Below are positions 33,892 to 42,813 of a stretch of 53,794 nt of DNA, in pieces (within the stretch, counting starts at the first letter, position 1; the number at the start of each line of letters is the position of its first letter). A program made the position numbers and the translations under genes. The stretch is from positions 1 through 53,794 of the IMG/VR virus record IMGVR_UViG_3300015360_000054; one strand, given 5' to 3'. This stretch comes from a virus. Below the pieces are notes generated by a model. It was not told the DNA's origin and did no database searches. It was given only the letters and a program-made list of their open reading frames with translations.

Positions 33892-35091
33892 CTAGGCAGT
33901 AATGCTTCCTACTGAACTGATATCTACACTGTCTAATGTATACTCAAGAGTTCCGATATAAGGTACATCACTCTGTGCAAATATGCTAATAGCTTCTAGT
34001 GTATTAGACGCCGATCCAATTACTCCGGCTGAAGCAAAGTCTACTAGAGCCTCTAAGGAAATACCCTCTAGAGTTCTAAACATAACAGCATTAATTGGTA
34101 CAGCCCCAATAGTAACAGGTTCAAAATTGTCCCAATCCACAGGCTCACTATATAAGTCTCTGAGTATGGATTGTCTATGAGCATTTAATAAATTAGAAGG
34201 AATTTCATGTGGTATTACGGGACTAATAAAGTGAACACCATTTTTAGGTGCAGTAGCTACCCAGGGTTTTCTATATTCATTGGCTGAGTACAATACTATA
34301 GAAGGATCGGGAGTAGTTAAGCCAGCACCTGTATAGGCATTTATAACATCATAGGATGGCTGAGTTAAAGTAGTATCATTTAGATTAGAAAATATAGTGG
34401 CTAAAACCCCACCAAAACCCCCAGATCCACCACCTACAAGATCAATGATACCACCAACTCCTGGCGCAAAGCCCCCTATGTGCCCAGCATAAGAAGATAG
34501 GCCTGGAACAATAGCAGAAGACATTGTGATGCCCCCAACAATCATTTCGCCTAGTAGTACGGGCACTGGGTTACCTGATGATACAACTTCTTGAGGGCCA
34601 TTAAACAAATAGTTCTCGTCGGCGTCAACATCCACGGAAGGATCTGGTGCCAAAAGCTGCTGGATACCTGTAATAGCTAGGTTAACTGCAGCAGTAAGGA
34701 TAACAGTGGTTATAGCCGTAACAGTAGCCCCGGTAACCGCAGCTGTTTTGGCTATAAGGGCGCCGGCCGCAGGATTCCAGAAAGCGACGGCTACAATAGC
34801 AATTGCTAGCAATATTTTAGCGCCACCAGATTTACTACCGCTAGGAATAGGTGTAATAACTATAGTATCGGCATCTAGGGGTAGGAACATTTCCTCCGCG
34901 TCAATCATAAGTTCACTACCTGATAGGATGGATAAGTCTCCACCCACATGGTAGTAGTCGATTAAATCTTGACGAAAGCCAGGATAATTTGCTTCAATAC
35001 AGGAGAATATATGGCCATAAGAGTTACCCCTTACTTCCCACTCTCTACCATATTTCTCTCCTAGGAATCCCTCTAGAATAACTCTCTTCAT
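33892..35091 (-). CDS. Tail assembly protein, lambda gpI-like, ending in an amber codon
   Basis: Encodes 399 residues, longer than lambda I (223). Residues 1-85 are the ubiquitin-like start of gpI (MKRVILEGFLGEKYG ... ADTIVITPIPSG). A hydrophobic Ala/Val segment (ILLAIAIVAVAFW ... AITTVILTAAVNLAI) and a Gly-rich middle follow. The C-terminus holds ~20-residue repeats built on L-E/D-x-V/I-x-x-x-x-x-G: LEGISLEALVDFASAGVIG, LEAISIFAQSDVPYIG, LEYTLDSVDISSVGS. The stop is TAG (33892-33894), and the same frame continues for 22 codons with another repeat unit before a second TAG at 33823-33825. gpI helps start tail tip assembly with gpK, gpL and J. It overlaps the K-like gene by 47 bases. Confidence 0.8.
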   Translation of the reverse strand: MKRVILEGFLGEKYGREWEVRGNSYGHIFSCIEANYPGFRQDLIDYYHVGGDLSILSGSELMIDAEEMFLPLDADTIVITPIPSGSKSGGAKILLAIAIVAVAFWNPAAGALIAKTAAVTGATVTAITTVILTAAVNLAITGIQQLLAPDPSVDVDADENYLFNGPQEVVSSGNPVPVLLGEMIVGGITMSSAIVPGLSSYAGHIGGFAPGVGGIIDLVGGGSGGFGGVLATIFSNLNDTTLTQPSYDVINAYTGAGLTTPDPSIVLYSANEYRKPWVATAPKNGVHFISPVIPHEIPSNLLNAHRQSILRDLYSEPVDWDNFEPVTIGAVPINAVMFRTLEGISLEALVDFASAGVIGSASNTLEAISIFAQSDVPYIGTLEYTLDSVDISSVGSITA

Positions 35092-35782
35092 ACCTATATA
35101 TTCCTGTTATATGCTTACCCCAAAAAGGATAAAGATTTTCTTTGCAAGATAAGCGATTTACTGCGTGATGAAAAAAGAGATCATCGTATAAGTAAACTCC
35201 CATATGGTTAGAAACTTCAGCGCCAATTTTAAATAATATAATGTCGCCGTAGAGTAGATCATCTACTTTTTTTACTGGCCAGTTTTGTACTTCTGTGCCA
35301 AAGTAGTCTTCTCCATGTTCCCACCAGTCGTCTTTCCAGTGTAGTGGCCTCATTGGCATAGCTATACCATGCACTTTAAACCAATTATGGGTAGATGTAA
35401 AACAATCCCGATACTTAAACTTATAATCTTTTCCGCATAAGTTGTTGTAGCCATCGGGGGATATAACTGCGTAACTATAGTCGCTTTGGTTAATAACCAT
35501 CCAGGGATAATTAGTAACATTGCACATAGTAATATCATGTTCACTAGGAATACAATTATCATCGTGGCCGTGAACAAGCATGTATAATACTGGCCCATAT
35601 CGACTAAACTTTAGGGCTTCTGGTATAAAGTTATCTTTAGTCTCCGAAGTGTTAATAAAAGGTATGTATTTTAACTTACCTTTTATTATACATAAGCCTC
35701 CACAAGGTTCATTGTCCTGTTGTTGGCTAAAATGAGCTTTTATATTATCTATTATATCTGCGGGAAGCTGGAAATCCTCCAT
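35045..35782 (-). CDS. Tail tip protein gpK-like: JAMM peptidase plus NlpC/P60
   Basis: Encodes 245 residues. The N-terminal JAMM/MPN-like metal site is VHGHDDNCIPSEHD (His71, His73, Ser80, Asp83); the gap from the second His to Ser is one residue shorter than the usual seven. The C-terminal NlpC/P60 domain has Cys127 (RDCFTSTHNWF), then GDIILFKIGAEVSNHMGVY with His193 and a further His near 205. This pair of domains is the hallmark of lambda K. It may cut peptidoglycan cross-links or process a tail component during assembly or entry. Start overlaps the L-like gene by 38 bases. Confidence 0.88.
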   Translation of the reverse strand: MEDFQLPADIIDNIKAHFSQQQDNEPCGGLCIIKGKLKYIPFINTSETKDNFIPEALKFSRYGPVLYMLVHGHDDNCIPSEHDITMCNVTNYPWMVINQSDYSYAVISPDGYNNLCGKDYKFKYRDCFTSTHNWFKVHGIAMPMRPLHWKDDWWEHGEDYFGTEVQNWPVKKVDDLLYGDIILFKIGAEVSNHMGVYLYDDLFFHHAVNRLSCKENLYPFWGKHITGIYRYEESYSRGIPRREIW

Positions 35783-36842
35783 ACGGTAGTACCTTACTGC
35801 TATCCTGAGTTACTGATGGTATGTTACTAAATTGAACAGAAGTTGCCATGGAACCAAAACGTTGTGCACAACTTGTTAACTTTTTACCGCACACATCCGC
35901 CCTTACCCAAAAATCCCCCCCTTTTGGAATCTTATTTACATTACTTTTAAGACATCTCCAGATATGTCCATTATACAGCACATAATCGTTAAACAAGTAT
36001 CCATCTCTATATACATAGTAAGTAGTTCCACTATTATAAGTAGTATATGGTATACAGCGTCTTCCGGTAGCTCTTGTTAATTGGCCAGCAGAAGATGCGT
36101 AAGCTTGGTAATATTCTGGTCTTGACACACTACTAGTGGAACCATTTACATTTATTCTAATTTTATCTCCACTTATAGCGTATATATAATCTTTAGTAAA
36201 TGACGCAACCTGATTATGTGTAGGTGGCGATATACCCGTAATAAATAGGTTATTTCTGCTATCTAGGTAGACTGCGACCCCGTTATTATTACTAGAGATT
36301 CTCCAGGTACACCCGCCTACGCGTGAATTAGTAGTATCAGCAGCACCCCCTTGAAAAGTCCACCCACAAGTATTAGGGATAATATATCGTCCAGGTATTT
36401 TTATTCCAGCTAAGTCAAATGGAGAAGCTAGTTCAAAAGTTATGCTTAATGCATTTTCTGATTCTTTGCGGTCTATTATGTAGCTTTGAATAGGGCCTTC
36501 TGTAGGGGGGTTTTGTACTGACCCAGATATTAAATACTTATGTAAAGTTTTACGTCTAACAACTTTTACGCCAATTAAATCATTTGCTGTAACTCCTATG
36601 GTATCAGAGAATGTAGAAAGTACATTAGCTACTGTTAACTTAGGCCTAGAGTACGCACCGTCTGATTTCATTTCAATGCCGGTTAACTCTATAGGGAGAG
36701 ATAGGTAAGTTCTTAATGTATAAGGAGATTCATTATCTCTAAAAGTAACTGTACTAGCAAATGTAGTGAAGTAAGCATCGCCAATAATAAATAGCTCTAC
36801 TAACTCGCTGTCAATTCGCTGCTTATTTACATCAATAATCAT
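35745..36842 (-). CDS. Minor tail protein gpL-like with Fe-S cysteines and an inserted domain
   Basis: Encodes 365 residues, against 232 for lambda L. The N-terminal ~150 residues match gpL/phage minor tail hub proteins. Four cysteines fit the lambda L iron-sulfur set: Cys159 (NTCGW), Cys178 (GGCTW), Cys318 and Cys325 (CGKKLTSC, then AQRFG). Between the second and third lies about 140 residues, much longer than in lambda. That insert ends with a YVYRDGYLF ... YNGHIWRCLKSN segment resembling small aromatic carbohydrate-binding modules (CBM5/12-like). The insert has two extra cysteines, 263 and 297. Tail tip hub component; its start overlaps the M-like stop. Confidence 0.85.
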   Translation of the reverse strand: MIIDVNKQRIDSELVELFIIGDAYFTTFASTVTFRDNESPYTLRTYLSLPIELTGIEMKSDGAYSRPKLTVANVLSTFSDTIGVTANDLIGVKVVRRKTLHKYLISGSVQNPPTEGPIQSYIIDRKESENALSITFELASPFDLAGIKIPGRYIIPNTCGWTFQGGAADTTNSRVGGCTWRISSNNNGVAVYLDSRNNLFITGISPPTHNQVASFTKDYIYAISGDKIRINVNGSTSSVSRPEYYQAYASSAGQLTRATGRRCIPYTTYNSGTTYYVYRDGYLFNDYVLYNGHIWRCLKSNVNKIPKGGDFWVRADVCGKKLTSCAQRFGSMATSVQFSNIPSVTQDSSKVLPYGGFPASRRYNR

Positions 36843-37204
36843 AAGTACATTAACTCCAATTGTATTAATATATCTGCGTATATAGCGTTAAGTTGTATTA
36901 CAGACCATGAGGTTACTATGTAGTTTTTAGCCCCTTCTGGAAATGTTAATGTAAAATTGCCGTTTTTTAAGTAAAGAAGGTAGGCATCCAAGGAAAGAGC
37001 ATCTACTAGGGGTAGTTTTTTTAGGCTTATATTTAGAGATTCATCACGTATATTTACTCCATTAGGACTATACTGATTTGCTCCAGATGGTACAGCATAG
37101 GTATGTAAGCTCAGAGTAGACGAAGCGCCTGGGTTTCTATCCACAAAATATGTAGTAGAATTGGCAGAACTCTGAAACTGAGATGGCACTATAAAATATA
37201 TCAT
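36839..37204 (-). CDS. Minor tail protein (second M-like)
   Basis: A 121-residue protein whose ATG overlaps the stop of the gene upstream (TAATG) and whose stop overlaps the gpL-like start (ATGA). Beta-rich, with YFVDRNPGASSTLSLHTY and FTLTFPEGAKNYIVTSW. It sits in the place of lambda M/L-type baseplate ring proteins, next to another similar-sized tail protein. The two share a short hydrophobic opening with IPS and a Y-F-D/V turn; homology is possible but weak. Likely part of the tail tip ring. Confidence 0.65.
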   Translation of the reverse strand: MIYFIVPSQFQSSANSTTYFVDRNPGASSTLSLHTYAVPSGANQYSPNGVNIRDESLNISLKKLPLVDALSLDAYLLYLKNGNFTLTFPEGAKNYIVTSWSVIQLNAIYADILIQLELMYL

Positions 37205-37560
37205 TAATTTTCGGTAATTTCCATAGATAGGGAGTATATCTCTCCGTTTTGATAGTCTTTACTAAACTTGCTTACTCTACCAGACCACGATTGACTCATA
37301 ATAGTTAGGCTTGGTAAATATGCTCCACCTAAAGCTATTATATAGTTTTCCACTAGGTTTATTTCTTCTGGCTCTCTATTTGCCAGGGTTACTCCAGCAG
37401 TTCTACGAGGAAAACCTAATTTTAAGTCGCTTTTAAATCCGTCTCCAAATGCCATCCTAACGACGGGGGCTTTTTTAGAAATTTGAATACCATTATCGAA
37501 GTAGATTGTTCTTGGGCTTACTAGCCCCAGAAAACCTGACGGAATGATAAAAGAGCTCAT
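37204..37560 (-). CDS. Minor tail protein, lambda M-like
   Basis: A 118-residue protein starting at ATG 37560, overlapping the tape measure stop (TAATG). The VRMAFGDGFKSDLKLGFPRRTAGVTLANRE segment, given here in short form as FGDG followed by an Arg-rich turn, is typical of gpM-family tail tip proteins, which encircle the tape measure end. It is the first gene after the tape measure, exactly where M lies in lambda. Moderate sequence support, strong position support. Confidence 0.7.
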   Translation of the reverse strand: MSSFIIPSGFLGLVSPRTIYFDNGIQISKKAPVVRMAFGDGFKSDLKLGFPRRTAGVTLANREPEEINLVENYIIALGGAYLPSLTIMSQSWSGRVSKFSKDYQNGEIYSLSMEITEN

Positions 37561-40500
37561 TACGACGCGCCATATTTATTGAGGATCCCTCCGGGAGCCT
37601 TCTGAGCTAATAGCTCTTTTTGTACTGCCTGTGCTAGCATCTCTCCTAGCTTGCCCATATCTTCTTGGCCTTGAGACTCAGTTTGTGTGTTGCCATTACT
37701 TGCAATGTTAACGTTAACAGCCACATTGTTAGACTGGCTAGACCCACCATGCATTTGTACTGGAATAGAGCGGCCGTTTGGAAGTGGTACTACCGCTTCG
37801 TTGTAACGGCCTTCACCCACTAAGTAGGTTGGCCTCTTAACAACACCTTGGAGGCCTCTTGCGGTGATTCCGCCTTGGGCGAGCGGAATAATTCCGCCAG
37901 CTGCTCCGGCGGGTACAGCACCACCCGCACCAGCTGTGCCGCCTGCTCCAGCCGCAGGCGCTCCTAGGAAAGCACTAGCTATTTTTAGAGCTAACATTTC
38001 TATTAACATCTGAGCAATAGCTTGAAGTACGCCAATTGCTAGATCCCCAAACGCTTGTTTAGCTGATTTACTTCCGTCAATAATACCAGTAAAAGCTGTA
38101 CTCATACCGTCGGTAAAAGCTGACGATACACGGTTAAGTCCTTCCATTGCCGTTTGAACTTCTGCAATTTCTAGAGATTTTAACTTCATACCTTTTAGCT
38201 GATCTTCGTTTGCCCCTATAGCATTAAGGCCTCCTTCATCTTCTACGGCTTTTTCAAAGATACCCTTAGAAGCTCCGGGTAGGAACATACTTTCTTTACT
38301 TAAGTTAAACTTATCGTTACTTTCAACTAATTTCGCCTTAAAAGCATCAAAAATATAATCTATAGACGATCCAGCTAGCGCATCTATTTCTAACTTAAGT
38401 CTTTCCCCTGTAGTAGACACAGCAGATATGTTAGATGCTAAAACATCGCGTATTCCCTGTTCTGCTCTACTCGATATATCTTGTAAATCTTTTAACGGTC
38501 CATTTGTTAACGCATCCGCTCCTGCATCATTTCCATCTTTTCTATATTGAGCGGCTAATAGTTTATATTGCTCCTCTATTATAGTCATTTGCAGGGCAGC
38601 TTGTTCTATTTTTATGTTACTTTCCGCTTCCAGAAATTCTTTTTTAGTTTTCATAGAGTCTAGTTCTAGATTTAGATTATCAATTTGGCGCTGTCTTTCC
38701 TGCTGAGGAGAAATGGCTATTCCTGTTCTTCTTGCCTCCATGTCTTGTCTGATATTGGAGATAGCTAATCTTTCTTTAGCTATTTCTTGGTCTATATTGA
38801 ATATCTCTTTGCGTAGGTCTAGCGCTACTTGATCGGCTGTAAGTTGTCTTTCACTAATAGCTGCTTTACTGCTATACAGGGCTAGTATTTCTTCTTCGTT
38901 AGCTATTTCAGCAGCTGAGTTAGATACTTTTTCGTCTATTAGTTTCTTTTCTAACCTATATATAGAAGACAGAGTAGTCAGTTTAGCTGTAGCCTGAGCT
39001 CTACCTACAGAATCTAGGTTTTGAGTTGCCTCGTCAGCTTTAGCTTTCGTGTACTGAGCGTTATATTCTCTCTGTAGAAATTGCTTTTGTATTACAGCTT
39101 CCTCTTTAGCAATAGCTAAAGATTCTTTTTTAGTTATAAGGTCAGAAGCACCACTAAAAAACTTATCATTAGCTCCAAAAGAAGTACCCGCCTTAGCTAT
39201 TTCCATATTAGCTAGTCTACGTTCTTTTGTGGTTTCTCTTACTGAATCTCGGATGTTTTTTTCTAAGCTATTAATTTTTTGTAAGTCAGCTAAGCTTGAT
39301 AAAAGGACAGTATTTTTTTGCTCTGCTTTTGCAGCAGCACCAACACCTTTTGCTAGGTCTCCTTTAAGTTTAAGCCAAACCTGGCCTACTTCAATAGCCA
39401 GTTTACCTAATGTTACTAGACCCTCTATCCATTCTGCGCTATTTTTTCCGCCATCATTTACAATTTGATTTACTAGTACTTGCTGTACTTTATACTTATC
39501 TAAAGCAGCAGTCATAGTATTTATGCTACCTGTTATATCTTGCCCATAAGCAGCTGATAGTCTACCAAGTCTATCTAAGTCTTCTTTGGATAAATTTAGC
39601 TGCTCCCCAATCCCTCCTAAATCCCGTAGGTTTGTAGTATTTTCTGCCATCTCTTCTAGATGGGAGGCAGTCTCTACTAGAGGGGAATTTAGGTCTTTAG
39701 GTATTGCTTTTTTCATAGCATCTGAAAAACCCTTCGCAGAATCTTGTAGTGCTTTATACTTACCGGTAGTAGCTATTATTTGGGAGCCTTGGGTATCTAT
39801 AATTTCATAGATTTCTGCTTCGGTCCTCTTTCTAGAATTTAAAGAAACAAGTAATTCTTGATACCCGTCTTTGTCAATTAGTTTAACTAATTCTAGTGTC
39901 TCTGTTAATGCTTTTTTAGACGAGTCGTTAAATTTAGCTATTTGACTTTTAAATTTAGCTTCTTCCGACAGGTTCTCAACATAGGCTTTAGAGCTACCAT
40001 TACCTGAGAAAGCCTCAGATAACACTAAAGCATTAAAAGCCTGAGGATTAGCTAAATTAGCCGCTAATTTAGCATCAGCAAATTGCATTTCTTTTTTTAG
40101 TTCAATAAACTCTCTGCCTTTTTCAATTAAACCCTCTAAAGCAGTTATAGCGGCATCTAAGCCCAAACCGCGTTGTCCACGGCCCGGTTCAAACATTTTT
40201 TCTATTTGCTGGCGAGTTTTTTCAGCGCCCTCACCTAATTCTTTTAGTTCTTTCTTTGAAACTTCAAAAGCTTTACGTTCTTTAGTTTTAAAGTGCTCTA
40301 TTAAAGCTAATCCAATTTGAATAGCTGCTGCAACTAAAGCAAATACTCCTAAGGCCGCGTTAAAAGCAGATCCTATTGCCGTTCCAACCGTAGCGAAACC
40401 AGTTCCTACTTTATGTAATCTAGTTGATAGGTTTTCTGTTCCAGTTACTAATCCAGCTAAATCACCACCTAGTAATTTAAAACTAAGTCCTACTGAACTT

Positions 40501-41927
40501 AAATAAGCTCCTCGGATTTGTAAATCTTGTACAGCTGCAAGCTTTACATTACGAGCTTCCTCAACTCCTATTTTAGAGATTAAATTATTCTCTATTGATT
40601 GACCCCTACGAAGAGTACTAATTTGACGCGCAGATTCACGTAGTTCTACGTTAACCGCTTCTAAATCTTTTATTTCTTCTTCGTTAGCGGCTAGCCCTTG
40701 TTGTTTTAATTTATTAATTCTAGTTAGAATTTTGCTTCTCATATCCTCGCGCTCAAGAAGAATATTTTTATTTCTAATATCAAATAAGTCCGCAGATGTC
40801 TGCGGGTCAGACATACCTAGCCTCTCTAATGGGTTTCCGACCATTAGCTTACCCATACCCTCAAATTCACCTATAGCACCAGATTGAGCTTGCGAAACTG
40901 CATCTAAATTTAATCTAAGTCTAGCTGTTTTTTGGCCTACTTTATCCATAGCCTTACCCATATCAGGCAAGATTTTTCCCGCAGCCTCTTTAAAAATACC
41001 CATCATAGGTATTAAAGCTAAGGTAGGAAACATGGTAAGTATATCAATTAGTGGCTTAACAGCCGCATTGGTTAGGTTTAGAAAGCCTGTACCTAAGTCT
41101 TTAACCGAGGCAGCTAATTTATCGTACGGGTTAGCACTAATTTGTTCTGATACATCAGCAAACTTACTTTCACCTTCTGCAAGCACAGCGTTTAAGAAAG
41201 CTTGACGTTTCTCTACTTGAGTTAAGTTACTAACAGTCTTGTTATTAGCCTGCGCGTATATGCGTGAGGCTTCATCGAGGCGAACCATAATACCAAGTTC
41301 GTCCAATAGTTCTGGCTCTAATTTAATTACACCGCGAGTAAGACGATCCATTGCATCGCCCATGTCACGTCCTAGCGCCACAGAAGCACCACGAGCAACT
41401 TTACCTATACGTTCCATTTCATCAATGTTTAAGCCAGCAGCAGTACCTTGTGCCACTACTTTCATAGCATCAGCGTATGAAATAGCATGGTCAGTAATAG
41501 ACTGAAGATCCCTAGCAACTTTACCTAATGCTATACCCGAGCGGGCGCCCATTAGTTCAAGACCTTTGGCTAGCTGCTCTGTCTGAGCGGCTTTTTGCAA
41601 AGCAGTAAAGGCCGCAGTAACCGCGAATAGGTTAGCAGCCAAAGTTGCGTATGCAGCTACTAGGTTATTTGTATCGTTATCGTTATCCTGAAGTCCAGCA
41701 GCAAGCCCAGAAAAATCTCTACCAGAAGCCGAACGATTTGCGGCTGCGCCCCTCATGGTTCTGTTAGATGTAGTGCTAAGCCCCTTATCCTTATAGGGTA
41801 GACGCCCTAGGTTAGCACTAGTTTTACCGGCTGTAGCAAGATTATCTCTTATCTGCTGCGTCTTTTTAACAATGGCATCTGCGCCTGAAGCGCCAAAGTT
41901 CATCATAGCAGAAATTGAAATCTTCAT
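37560..41927 (-). CDS. Tail tape measure protein
   Basis: Encodes 1455 residues, by far the longest gene of the tail cluster after the fibre. It has long alpha-helical, coiled-coil rich regions (for example ~880-1210), hydrophobic membrane-like segments near 300-320 and 510-560 (GVFALVAAAIQIGLALIEHF) and another Ala/Gly stretch near 1350-1370. The C-terminus (GGILNKYGAS) is of lambda H type. Applying the known ~0.15 nm per residue, the tail would be about 210-220 nm long; that is an inference. Start ATG 41927 overlaps the stop of the chaperone ORF (ATGA). Confidence 0.93.
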   Translation of the reverse strand: MKISISAMMNFGASGADAIVKKTQQIRDNLATAGKTSANLGRLPYKDKGLSTTSNRTMRGAAANRSASGRDFSGLAAGLQDNDNDTNNLVAAYATLAANLFAVTAAFTALQKAAQTEQLAKGLELMGARSGIALGKVARDLQSITDHAISYADAMKVVAQGTAAGLNIDEMERIGKVARGASVALGRDMGDAMDRLTRGVIKLEPELLDELGIMVRLDEASRIYAQANNKTVSNLTQVEKRQAFLNAVLAEGESKFADVSEQISANPYDKLAASVKDLGTGFLNLTNAAVKPLIDILTMFPTLALIPMMGIFKEAAGKILPDMGKAMDKVGQKTARLRLNLDAVSQAQSGAIGEFEGMGKLMVGNPLERLGMSDPQTSADLFDIRNKNILLEREDMRSKILTRINKLKQQGLAANEEEIKDLEAVNVELRESARQISTLRRGQSIENNLISKIGVEEARNVKLAAVQDLQIRGAYLSSVGLSFKLLGGDLAGLVTGTENLSTRLHKVGTGFATVGTAIGSAFNAALGVFALVAAAIQIGLALIEHFKTKERKAFEVSKKELKELGEGAEKTRQQIEKMFEPGRGQRGLGLDAAITALEGLIEKGREFIELKKEMQFADAKLAANLANPQAFNALVLSEAFSGNGSSKAYVENLSEEAKFKSQIAKFNDSSKKALTETLELVKLIDKDGYQELLVSLNSRKRTEAEIYEIIDTQGSQIIATTGKYKALQDSAKGFSDAMKKAIPKDLNSPLVETASHLEEMAENTTNLRDLGGIGEQLNLSKEDLDRLGRLSAAYGQDITGSINTMTAALDKYKVQQVLVNQIVNDGGKNSAEWIEGLVTLGKLAIEVGQVWLKLKGDLAKGVGAAAKAEQKNTVLLSSLADLQKINSLEKNIRDSVRETTKERRLANMEIAKAGTSFGANDKFFSGASDLITKKESLAIAKEEAVIQKQFLQREYNAQYTKAKADEATQNLDSVGRAQATAKLTTLSSIYRLEKKLIDEKVSNSAAEIANEEEILALYSSKAAISERQLTADQVALDLRKEIFNIDQEIAKERLAISNIRQDMEARRTGIAISPQQERQRQIDNLNLELDSMKTKKEFLEAESNIKIEQAALQMTIIEEQYKLLAAQYRKDGNDAGADALTNGPLKDLQDISSRAEQGIRDVLASNISAVSTTGERLKLEIDALAGSSIDYIFDAFKAKLVESNDKFNLSKESMFLPGASKGIFEKAVEDEGGLNAIGANEDQLKGMKLKSLEIAEVQTAMEGLNRVSSAFTDGMSTAFTGIIDGSKSAKQAFGDLAIGVLQAIAQMLIEMLALKIASAFLGAPAAGAGGTAGAGGAVPAGAAGGIIPLAQGGITARGLQGVVKRPTYLVGEGRYNEAVVPLPNGRSIPVQMHGGSSQSNNVAVNVNIASNGNTQTESQGQEDMGKLGEMLAQAVQKELLAQKAPGGILNKYGAS

Positions 41928-42331
41928 TTAATCTTCTTCTTACTGTCTGCATATATTTTAGCGACAGCCTTTTGATTTTCTTGTATAAAGTGAACCTCAA
42001 TACTTATTACTAGGTCTAGTAACATTAGTTCGTCCTCTACCCCCGAATACTTAGCTATAATAGGAAAATTCGTATAGTCTTTTCCTATAAACCCGTTATT
42101 AGCTTCAATTCTGTTGCCAAGTCTGTGATACACAGTAAAAGCTAGTTGGCAATCGTAGGATAGGTCTTCGTAGTCTAACGGCATCTTAGCGAGGTCAGGT
42201 TCTTTCCCCAGCTGCTCCATTAGTTTTAGATATTTATTCTTGTCTAGGCCTTTATTACCCTGAGATAAGAATTTATGTAGTATTTCGTAATTAGACTCTA
42301 TCTCCTCTAGTACGAAAAGTTTGTAAGTCAA
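41924..42331 (-). CDS. Tail assembly chaperone, T-like second frame
   Basis: A 135-residue ORF without an ATG: its first possible start is TTG at 42331. It overlaps the upstream chaperone ORF by 41 bases and lies in the +1 frame relative to it. By analogy to lambda G/GT this is probably made as a fusion through ribosomal frameshifting. The best slip site is ACT TTT C, where tRNA-Phe on UUU can move to UUC, giving F-V-L-E-E. A GAGG six bases before the TTG offers independent initiation as an alternative. The protein is helical and charged (LEEIESNYEILHKFL, ENQKAVAKIYADSKKKIK). Confidence 0.75.
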   Translation of the reverse strand: MTYKLFVLEEIESNYEILHKFLSQGNKGLDKNKYLKLMEQLGKEPDLAKMPLDYEDLSYDCQLAFTVYHRLGNRIEANNGFIGKDYTNFPIIAKYSGVEDELMLLDLVISIEVHFIQENQKAVAKIYADSKKKIK

Positions 42332-42713
42332 AGACCACCTCGTTTAACCAGTTGTCAAAGAAGGTAGATTCTTTAGCTAGGGTGATAGCTTCTTCAATAG
42401 TAAAATCGATTTCTGTATTTTCATCAATTCCCTCTGGTGGGGTAATTGGCAGCAGTTGAGCTGCTACTTTAATAGTAAAGCCTCTCCAGCTTAGCACAGT
42501 AGATTTAATAAATTCTTTTACAAATAGATCCTGATCTAGCTCTTCGGTTTTTAGGTTGCGCTGTCTGTTAAACGATACGTTTGTAGAAGCTTTACGGATC
42601 TTGTTAATTTCTTCTCTAGATAGGTATCCTAGCTTTACTTCAAAGCCGTCTAGACCGTCTACTGGAACCCAGGCTTCTAGTCTTTTGCTAAGATACGATG
42701 TTAGTGTACTCAT
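42291..42713 (-). CDS. Tail assembly chaperone, G-like first frame
   Basis: Encodes 140 residues from ATG 42713, which has AGAGGA nine bases upstream; the ORF is open further up but that part lies in a hairpin/promoter zone. Content such as LGYLSREEINKIRKAS, WRGFTIKVAAQLLPI and FTIEEAITLAKES is typical of tail chaperones that coat the tape measure. It is followed by the overlapping second frame and then the tape measure gene, the canonical order. First gene after the promoter at 42766-42794. Confidence 0.78.
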   Translation of the reverse strand: MSTLTSYLSKRLEAWVPVDGLDGFEVKLGYLSREEINKIRKASTNVSFNRQRNLKTEELDQDLFVKEFIKSTVLSWRGFTIKVAAQLLPITPPEGIDENTEIDFTIEEAITLAKESTFFDNWLNEVVFDLQTFRTRGDRV

Positions 42714-42735
42714 TATGTATTTCCTCTCAATAAAA

Positions 42736-42765
42736 AAGTGTAGAGTCATTTCTGACCCTACACTT
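42736..42765 (-). terminator. Hairpin between tail tube gene and tail chaperone gene
   Basis: A 13-bp stem with one G-T pair (42736-42748 with 42753-42765, loop of four) followed on the minus strand by a T-rich run (bases 42737-42732). It fits an intrinsic terminator for transcripts from the head genes. The promoter at 42766-42794 starts transcription within the 5' arm, so its own transcripts lose most of the stem and should escape it. Confidence 0.75.
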
Positions 42766-42794
42766 ATTCTATGCTTGTTTAACTAAATTGTCAA
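42766..42794 (-). promoter_or_regulatory. Late promoter for tail genes
   Basis: On the minus strand, TTGACA (42794-42789) and TAGAAT (42771-42766) with a 17-base spacer, preceded by GGGAAAAATTTAGC (42808-42795). This upstream A-tract is nearly identical to the one before the portal promoter. The start of transcription should lie near 42759, just at the hairpin described at 42736-42765. Confidence 0.82.
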
Positions 42795-42813
42795 GCTAAA
42801 TTTTTCCCAAATC

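Noticed and set aside
33823-33894. Reassignment of TAG to an amino acid across the phage
   Set aside because: TAG is the plain stop of TerL just before a promoter, and of the K-like and tail terminator genes; no suppressor tRNA was seen in the window.
42325-42345. CTTTGAC preceded by AGGTGG, resembling the prfB +1 frameshift site
   Set aside because: The CTT TGA reading is in neither of the two chaperone frames, so it cannot shift from the first to the second ORF.
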